Shown here piece by piece: positions 23,801 to 32,800 of a stretch of 64,000 nt of DNA. The notes under the pieces were generated by a model that ran no database searches, was not told the DNA's origin, and saw nothing but the letters and a program-made list of their open reading frames with translations. This DNA comes from Adiantum capillus-veneris (lineage: Eukaryota > Streptophyta > Polypodiopsida > Polypodiales > Pteridaceae). Positions within the stretch are counted from its first letter, which is position 1, and every line of letters begins with the position of its first letter. The DNA is taken from NCBI GenBank assembly GCA_014529385.2, contig CM043957.1:87516381-87580380 (forward strand). Reading direction: 5' to 3'. The translations under genes were made by a program, and so were the position numbers.

Positions 23801-26800
23801 GAAGCATCTTCGAGCAGGAAACCTAAAACAAAATGGATTTGGAAGAAAAAGAAGTACTTATCTTCTCCGCAAACTGTCAAACCAATGAAGCAATGGAGAG
23901 TTAAGTCTCAAAACATTCGACCACAACATTTCATTGAAGAAAAAACAAGATACCAATGGCGGGTAAAAGTTCGACAACAACCATTAGTGATATCAACAGT
24001 TCAGGAAATCAGCGCGTCAAAGCATCCTAATGGTACAATAAAGCAAAGCAAAGAGCACACAAGCTACAAGACTTGCTCTTTGGAAATGGCAAAAGAAAAC
24101 CTCGAGATCAGAAACCCTCGAGTTAATTACTCAAGACCCAACTCTTGCACAACATAATGGTTTTAACTACATTGATCTTCAAAGCATGGTAGAGCCAACC
24201 AAGGCTATGTATAGACACCATCGTTCAACCCATGCACACAGTCGTCCCGAAGTACGCCATCTAGGAGGAGTGGAAGGGAACTAAGTAATTAAGAGCAATG
24301 TTTGAAGAGGGAGGAAAATGTGTGATTTTTTGCAAAATTACTTAATAATGCCTTTAACAAGTTATCAACATGAGAAATTTAACTTATAACATCTCCTTGA
24401 TGAGTGTAAATAGTGTATATACGATGAGAAAATCATCAAAAATTGATCTTTTTTGGTTAGTTTTCATCATTTTTCTTCATATTGCGACTTAAAAAGGGAG
24501 AAATTGACCAAAAATAATAAAGCTGTGTTTTTTAATGGCTGTTCATAATTATTGGATTTTCACTTTTCTTTTTTAGCGCATTTTGTTATTTTCTTTGATC
24601 TTTTCAATAAATAGATCAAAAATTAAAAATAAATAGCAAATGAGCTCAGATAGAAAAACTGAAGATACGTTGATGATTAGAAGGACAAGACGGACAGGTA
24701 CAAAAAATTTCAATCAAATCGACAGATGGAAGCGGAAAGCCTAAATTAGGTGGCCAAGGCTTACTTTCGCAAATTTTTGCAGAATGAGCTACATGAATCC
24801 GATTGAGGAAATTTTTTAGTCTAACATAGATTTTGTCACGAGGACGTGGCAGTTATTAACCATGTCACAGAGATGTGGCAACTGCTAACCTTGGTTGTTG
24901 GTTTCTTTCCAATGGGGTTTATTTTATTTGTTTTGAGACCCTCTTTTTGAAGTAGCAAACGGTCGGACATTGTATGGCCAATGTGAACGGTAGATTCATC
25001 CGCAGACGGGAAGTGGTCGGCACTGGAATTTGTACGGTAAGAGGATGTCTAGGCTCAGAGCAAGATCATATAGGTCCCCCCGTCGCACTTAGCAAGTTGG
25101 TGGATACTAGGAAGTGAACTCAATTAAGGCGTAAAGTCAAGGTGGGACTACCAACAAAAAGTATCCGACAGTTGGGCCACATTGCATTTTTGGATGCGGT
25201 CCCAATGAGGATAGATGGTTAGAAGACCAGTGGGAGCCCAACAGAAGCATCTCCTAAAATTTAGGGAACTGCTATTTTGGGCCGTGAAATGTGTTCGGGT
25301 CATTACCTCCGGTATGACTAGGGGAACATTTTATAACTCTGCCGCGAAGTCAACTGGGCAACCGGTCAGGATATTTTTAAGCGGCAAGCCCGAAACGGGC
25401 AAATGCTTGTAAATACGCCAAGTGTCAACTTTTCATGCACTTTCCTCTTGCAGAAGAATTGGCGCTGAATTTAGAGAAGGGAGAGGCTTCATTTGCAACC
25501 TGTCACAGGTTAAGAGCTATGGAGTGCTTCCTTTCCCTCTCATGTACAGTGTGGTGCTAGGAGTGATGCCCTGCACACTACACACTGCTCTCTCTCTCCC
25601 CTACGTGCAGTTATGTGATGCCCCACAAGAGGGCTACTCATTTGACTGATGTACAATTGTGTGGGTTCATGCTTTTGTGCTGAGGCAAGAGCCTCCTTGA
25701 GCAGGAACAGGGGTAGCTAACTGCTGCTCCAAAGCAGGCACTGGTGAGGGTCATAACCTCACCGTACAGGTGCAAAATCAGCGCTGTGTATGCGCTGTAA
25801 ATTCACTGTTTTTCAGCCATACGGACGCCAGGATCATTGGGAATCGTGCCCCACTGGCAAAGGACAGTTAGGGGATTGTTTGGGGCTGAAAACAGGGCAA
25901 AAACCACTAAATACAGCGCGCTGAATTTACTGTTTTTGGACAGGAATCAGAGGGTATACGACAGTGCAGGCGAGTTCCAGCAGGGGAATTGATTTCGCAC
26001 AAGTTTTGGGGCTGTTATGCTGCCGAAATTTGGCCAAATCAAATGGTATCTAGGTGGATACACGTGAAGGATTCCCAGGACCTTACCTTGTAATTTACCC
26101 TCCTAAAGAATAAAGAAATACCGAAAGGGGCGCCAATTTTGGGGCCTACAGGTTGTCGGCGTCTGCTCGGAGCATTCTAGCTTCCGAGCCGTGTGTGTAT
26201 TCAAGTGTTAACTCCCGTCGCAGGTTCTCTTTACAAAGTGCTCTGTGTGTGTGTTTGAAGTAAAGAATTTCGGGTGAAAGCAAACGCCTACTGCCCCACG
26301 GGCCGGTTTCAGATTTCATGGCCTAGTAGGACTAACAGGGGAATTTTGGAAAAAATGGTTCAAGAAGCGAGTATAGATATCCAAAGTAGTTTACAATCAC
26401 TTCATTTCCACTAGTTGCCCTTGGAGAAGAGAGCTCTCGACTTTCTTCGCGCGTGATTTTTGGAGTTTACAGTCGCCCGTTTACAGCGCCGTCTCACACA
26501 AGACATGAGGGGTAAGTTCTATACTTATCAATGATCACTTCTATATGGCCGGTAGCAAATCTAAGCTCCAGGCAAAAAACCTTAGAAACCGAGCAAAGTG
26601 TACGAAGTCCTATGACCAAAAATTGACCATAGCGGCCTGTCAGCTCAACCAAATCGGATGAGACTTGAACTGTAGCATGTCCCTATATAATAGAACACTT
26701 CTATATCACTAGATAACCATTCGAAAGGGGTCGAGAGGGGTTCCAAGTAGAAAAGCTAGGTTTTTGTCGGATGCCAAAATTGGATTCTGACTTCACAGAC

Positions 26801-29800
26801 AGCTTATAGACGGGGTCTATACACAATGTATATGGATGGTTTCATAAAAACTATCAAGGTAAGCTCTTGGAAAGCAGAAAACAGCTCGAACGCTACAAAG
26901 CGTCAAATTTGATATATGAAGTCAAATTGACCCCAAATGGACCAAAACTGGATGGGTAGCTTCAGGACTATGTAGCGGACAAGTCCAAAGTTTCAAAACG
27001 GACTAACCAACTCCACAGGCTATCTAGTCACAAAAATTGGTGATTTTAGAGTCGACAAAGTACGAAGTGATGCCGACAAAACAAAACTTTACCAAATTCA
27101 ATTTAAGACTTGTTTTAGGTGTATTGAATATGTTTAAGTCAAAAATTGTCAAGTTTAGCAAAAAAGTTGACTGTTGTAAATAATTGCGATTATTTACTTT
27201 TGTACTTTTTTGGCTTGAAAATGGTACCTTCACTTCACCTATTACTTGTACATACCTATTATATGTCACATTTCAAGTATGAACCAAAATGATCGAGGAA
27301 AACTTGGAAAATTGTCAAAAAACGCAAAGAAGTATTTCCAAACCAATTTTTGAGTTATCTGTTACATTTTTTGATGCAAATCACCTCATATCTCATACAT
27401 AGGGTCTACATTGTGCTTAGAACCAAGTTGCACCAAAAAATGTTCATTTTGATGAAAAAGTTAATAATCGTAATTATTTACTTTCTTGTCAAAATGGGAG
27501 AAAATTGCAACTTTGACATTATGGGACCAAAGCACATGATGTCCCAAGCCCACTAACCAGGTTTGAGTAAATTTGGATCTCTAAATCTCTAAATCCCTTT
27601 ATATCTACTGTTTCAGAGATTGAAAGCTTAAATCTGACACCATTTTCACCCAATGCACTCAAATGAGCCCACATTTCACTCAGAGATGTAGTTGCAACTA
27701 CATTCACCCAAGTGTTGAAGTCGACAACCAGGTAACCAATCGATCACGCGCAGTATGTGCTAACAACGTTGAAGGGCACCAAAAAAGAAGGTAAAATCAC
27801 CTATCTGGGCGCGCCTAAAGTACTGACAAGAATAGCATACCATACTATTGGCATGACAGACAATTTGCCGCCAGTCCCAGATCAGAACACATGGATTGTG
27901 TCTGCAACAGTCTTCTCCAAGAACCACCCGTTCATCAAAGAGAGTTTACAAGTCAGATGAAGAATCGACAGAGCTCTCTCATGAAGCTCATAGCAATGAA
28001 AGCTCGGATAATGAAGAGAGAAGGGCCAAGATTGAAGAGATAAAGAAGAAAGTAGTAGCTCCACACCAAGAGGAACCTCAACAGAAAAAGGCGAGATTTG
28101 AAAGAGAAAAACAACTTATGAAAGAAGCCGCCATGCTGTAGGTGAGGACCCGGAAAGGTGGGTTTCCAAAGAGATAAGGGGTCCCAGAACTAAGAACCCT
28201 GCAATGAAAGAAGCACAGGACCCCGCAGACTTCCTTGAGCGTATGTATGCAGAGGCAGAAGCCCTCAAGTTAAAAGAAGCTCAAGAAGCTGAGAGAAAAG
28301 CAAGAGAAGATGCAGCAGAGCAACGAAGACAAGCGGAGGCTATAGAGCAAAGCAGGACACAGCACGACCAAGAAGAAATGTCTCCGAAGCCTAACTCACC
28401 CTCTACAGAACATGCAGACTACCCAATGCTAAGCCCTCCCCCTTCATCAACAGTTAAACCCAATGAGGGCGAGGAAGCCAAAGACAGAGCTTCAACCACA
28501 AGGAGCAGCCAGTTTTGAGGAGTTCAAAGCAACAGAAACAGAGGCCACACCATCTACGACCACCCAACAAGAAACGGTCGAGGCATCCACGAAGCCTCAA
28601 GAAGCAAAAGCAATCAAGGCAACCACAACGCCTCAAGGTGAAGAACAATCCCCGCCGTAACCACAAGCAGCCACCACAACACCACCCAAGGAGCCACACA
28701 CAGAGATTGCTGAAACATCTAGGTAACCTACAGAGCATGAAGCATGGGAGACGAATGACGAAGTCATCCTGCAAGTAAATGAATATGCCAAACAGATGCA
28801 GGAGATGACCGAAAAAATGCGAACAACAGCACTTAGCCGCAGTGCTAAGGCTAGAGAGCTGGGGATGGTCATCGATGCTCTACAAGGAGAATTAGATGAC
28901 ATTATGAATGTCATCTCCGATCTACAAAGACAAATCCAAGCGCTGAAAGCTGAAGTCGAACAACACCAGCTAGCCAAAGAGAAGCAACAAAAAGAAATGG
29001 AGGAGCTGAACGAACTTCTTACCAAGTTATCAGATGCTTGCAAGACCAAAGACCAACAGTTGACAGAGGTAACCAATGAACTCCTAACCACAACTCTATC
29101 AGTACAGAAGATCCAAGTACAACTTGACGTAGCAAATGCCTCTCTGCAAATACTCAGAGCAAAGGATCAATGATCAGGCAATCTTTTTGAGACAGATAAG
29201 AGAAAATCCTTCTGTCGCCTCGATCAAAGGCATGAATGAAGTCTATAAGGCTTTGGAAAAGAGGAATAGGGATCTCAAGCTAGAGCAATCACAAAGAAGA
29301 GACCTTGCACTAATGCGGATACAACGAGAAGAACAACTGCTCAAGGAGATAGCCGAGCTAAAGAGAGTCAATCAGCTGTTGCGAGAGGGTCAACCAGAGA
29401 CACAAGAAGAAGCTGGTACCTCTGAATAACAAAACGTTGAAATTCCCTCAGTCCCTTTTGTTGAGATGGAAACATAGCCGATAGAAGGGCTAGGAGGAGA
29501 AGAAGACTTTCAAGTATCACTTACAGATGCCGAGCAAGTACCCATGATCCAGCTGTCTAAGGCTGAGCAAGAAGCACTCAAGGAGCAGGTTGCTCATGAG
29601 ACAGATGCAGAATGGAAAGCAGCGATGGATTGGGAGTTGAGAGTTCTTCACTCAGTCAATGTCACTCAACTCACTCCCAACCAAATCAATGCACAATGGC
29701 ATCAACAATCATTGCCATATATTTTAATCAAGGTAGAGCTATTATAGGTAAAAGAAAGACTATATAAAGAGATGCAGGAAGAAGGCGCAGAGGAGAGAGA

Positions 29801-32800
29801 AAGAGATGGATGAACAAGAATCCAAGATATTTGATTCTGTTCACAAGAGCACCTGCAGCGCTTCAGAAAGGCCCAACCTTTTGTCGTGTACCACGGGTAA
29901 GGACATGGTAAGCACATGAAGCACTGAAGAAGAAGCGGTTTACATGGCTAAACTATCCACGATTGCCAGCTCCAGAGCAGGGAACACCGACAGAGGAATA
30001 CATGGTGAAAACCCTAACGGGCGCCATGACTTTCTTCAAAAGTCTTCCGGACCTCTCATGTGGCATGCTATACAAGATCTGTCGAATGTTGCTCACATGT
30101 ATTGAAGCTTTTCACGAGCTAGAGCAAGCAGGAGCACCATGGATGTCATTCCTCGAAGGTAATAAGGGTCTCTGCTACGACTTAAGTGGTCAGCCTTCCG
30201 AAGAATTCCTGTACGACTTCTACGTCGGATGTATGTTTTTGCTATCTAGCAATATGTTGGCGTTTAAGGAAGCATTTTATATAGGTTTCTTCACTTGGCG
30301 AACGCAGATATTTGGGCCAATGATAAGCAACCTAACATCCAGATTTGTTGGCTATTCAGCCATTGAGCTTAAAAACAGAGTCACCATGCAGTTCTTGTAG
30401 GTTCCTGACAAAGAGAGAAGACCTAGATATAAAAAAGCTTTACACGCGCTTAAAGACCACCTCGCCAGCCGTCAACTCGAAGACTACTTCAGCCCATAAA
30501 GCTGTGTCAAGGGACGACACAGGCGAGGAGGGGAGGAATGTTAGCAGCAAGCTAACTCTGATACCATTGTTCGGAGCTTTCCTTGTAAAAACATTTGTTA
30601 TTTTGATGAATCGGGAATATTGTAACTCTTGCTTTCCAGATAAACCTTGTAATCGATGAGTCGGGGCTACATGCTTCCAGATTGTATCAACCTGTCTTTA
30701 GTTAAGAGCTCCCAGATTATTAGTTTTGACCACCGAAAACCTTGGTTAAGGTATAAAAGCCAATTTTTATAAGTTTTTTAGAAGTTTTGGATAATAGAAA
30801 CACAACATGAGCTAAGGACGCTCACTTCTCTCCTTCTTGTGCTTCCTACTCCCTACTCGGTTGTCACATTGCAGTCGCGTCTGTTGCTTTGCAACCGCAG
30901 GTAAGAGCTCTACGCATTGACGTAAACATTTCATGGTAATCCGTAGCTTTTGGCGTCGTCGACCCGCAGCCTAATCTCATCATAAGTAGGAATTTAAGCT
31001 TTAAAATCGAAAACTAAGTATAGGTGAGGTATTGGGACATCATTGCTAAGCATTTAGATGCATTCCGGGTCTAAAACGATTAGGTAAAAACTCACTGCTG
31101 TTAATAATCACGATTTTTGCACTTGACCTAAAGTGAAATTTGAGACTATAAGCATGTGTGCTTAGGTCTTATAAACATGTCCTAGAAGTCTCGTAACATT
31201 TGGATATCGTTTGATGCTGTAATGGATGAGCGATTAGCTTTTGGTGATTTCAGTCATTTGAGTGTAGCTTGAGTTAAATGCGAGTTGTTTGTTGTTTTCC
31301 AAGAGATTGACAACCTCTTGTAGCCTCTATGTACTAGTCGAGTCAACTTCGTCCCATAGATTGACAATTATATTCGTGGCTTTCGTTACGTCTGCAATAA
31401 GATAAGAGTGAGGTTAGACACTCGTCCCACATTGGGGATTAGTGTATGCACACACGCTAACCTTTATGCTAATCAAGGTTGTTAATCGTTGCATTCTTTA
31501 CTAATCCTCGTGGTCACATCCTAATCACAAGCTCACCCAAGCTAATGGAGTTATGGTTAGAGCAATGCACAAATCCTTAATCTACACACACTACTAGAAT
31601 CAAACACACAATAGGCAATCAAGAATTAGAAATCGATTAGTTCTTAATCTACACCATCAAGACACTAATACACAACTCAATGAAAAGCAAGAGAAAGACA
31701 AACGCGTCTGTTGCGTTGCAACCGCAGGTAAGAGCTCTACGCATTGACGTAAACATTTTATGGTAATCCGTAGCTTTTGGCGTCGTCGACCCGCGGCCTA
31801 ATCTCATCATAAGTAGAAATTTAAGCTTTAAAATCGAAAACTAAGTATAGGCGAGGTATTGGGGCATCATTGCTAAGCATTTAGATGCATTCCGGGTCGA
31901 AAACGATTAGGTCAAAAACTCATTGCTGTTAATAATCGCAATTTTTGCACTTGACCTAAAGTGAGATTTGAGACCATAAGCATGTGTGCTTAAGTTTTAT
32001 AAACATGTTCTAGAAGTTTCGTAACATTTAGATGTCGTTTGATGTTGTAACGGATGAGCGATTAGCTTTTGGTGATTTCAGTCATTTGAGTGTAGCTTGA
32101 GTTAGATGCGAGTTGGTTGTTGTTTTCCAAGAGATTGACAACCTCTTGTAGCCTCTATGCACTAGTCGAGTCAACTTCGTCCCATGGATTGACAATTATA
32201 TTCGTGGTTCTCGCTATGTCTACAGTAAGATAGGAGTGAGGTTAGACACTCGTCCCACATTGGGGATTAGTGTATGCACACACGCTAATCCTTATGCTAA
32301 TCAAGGTTGCTAATCATTGCATTCTCTACTAATCTTCGTGGTCACATCCTAATCACAAGCTCACCCAAGCTCATGGAGTTATGATTAGAGCAATGTATGC
32401 ACAAATCCTTAATCTACACACACTACTAGAATCAAACACACAATAGGCAATCAAGAATTAGAGAGCGATTAGTTCTTAATCTATACCATCAAAACACTAA
32501 TATACAACTTAATGAAAAGCAAGAGAAAGACAAAAGGACTCATCTTCATTGGATGCATATAATCGGTCTGTGAAGAGAGTACATGCGGTTCCATGCTTCC
32601 ACCTCCATAGCTTCCTTCTTCTCCTTCTCTACTCTAGGTTTCTCTCAAAATGATATCTCCTCTTTTACATGAGCTACATTCACTTATATACCTAAGGTTT
32701 TAAAAGTTATGGCCGGCCGCCCAAAGTACATGAAGTGAATAAATAGATACGACTTGGAACTCAATGTGAGCCCATGAATATATACATAGCAAATAGAAAA

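Noticed and set aside
30875-32540. CRISPR-like array
   Set aside because: Only two long repeats without spacers, in eukaryotic repeat DNA. No CRISPR structure exists anywhere in the window.
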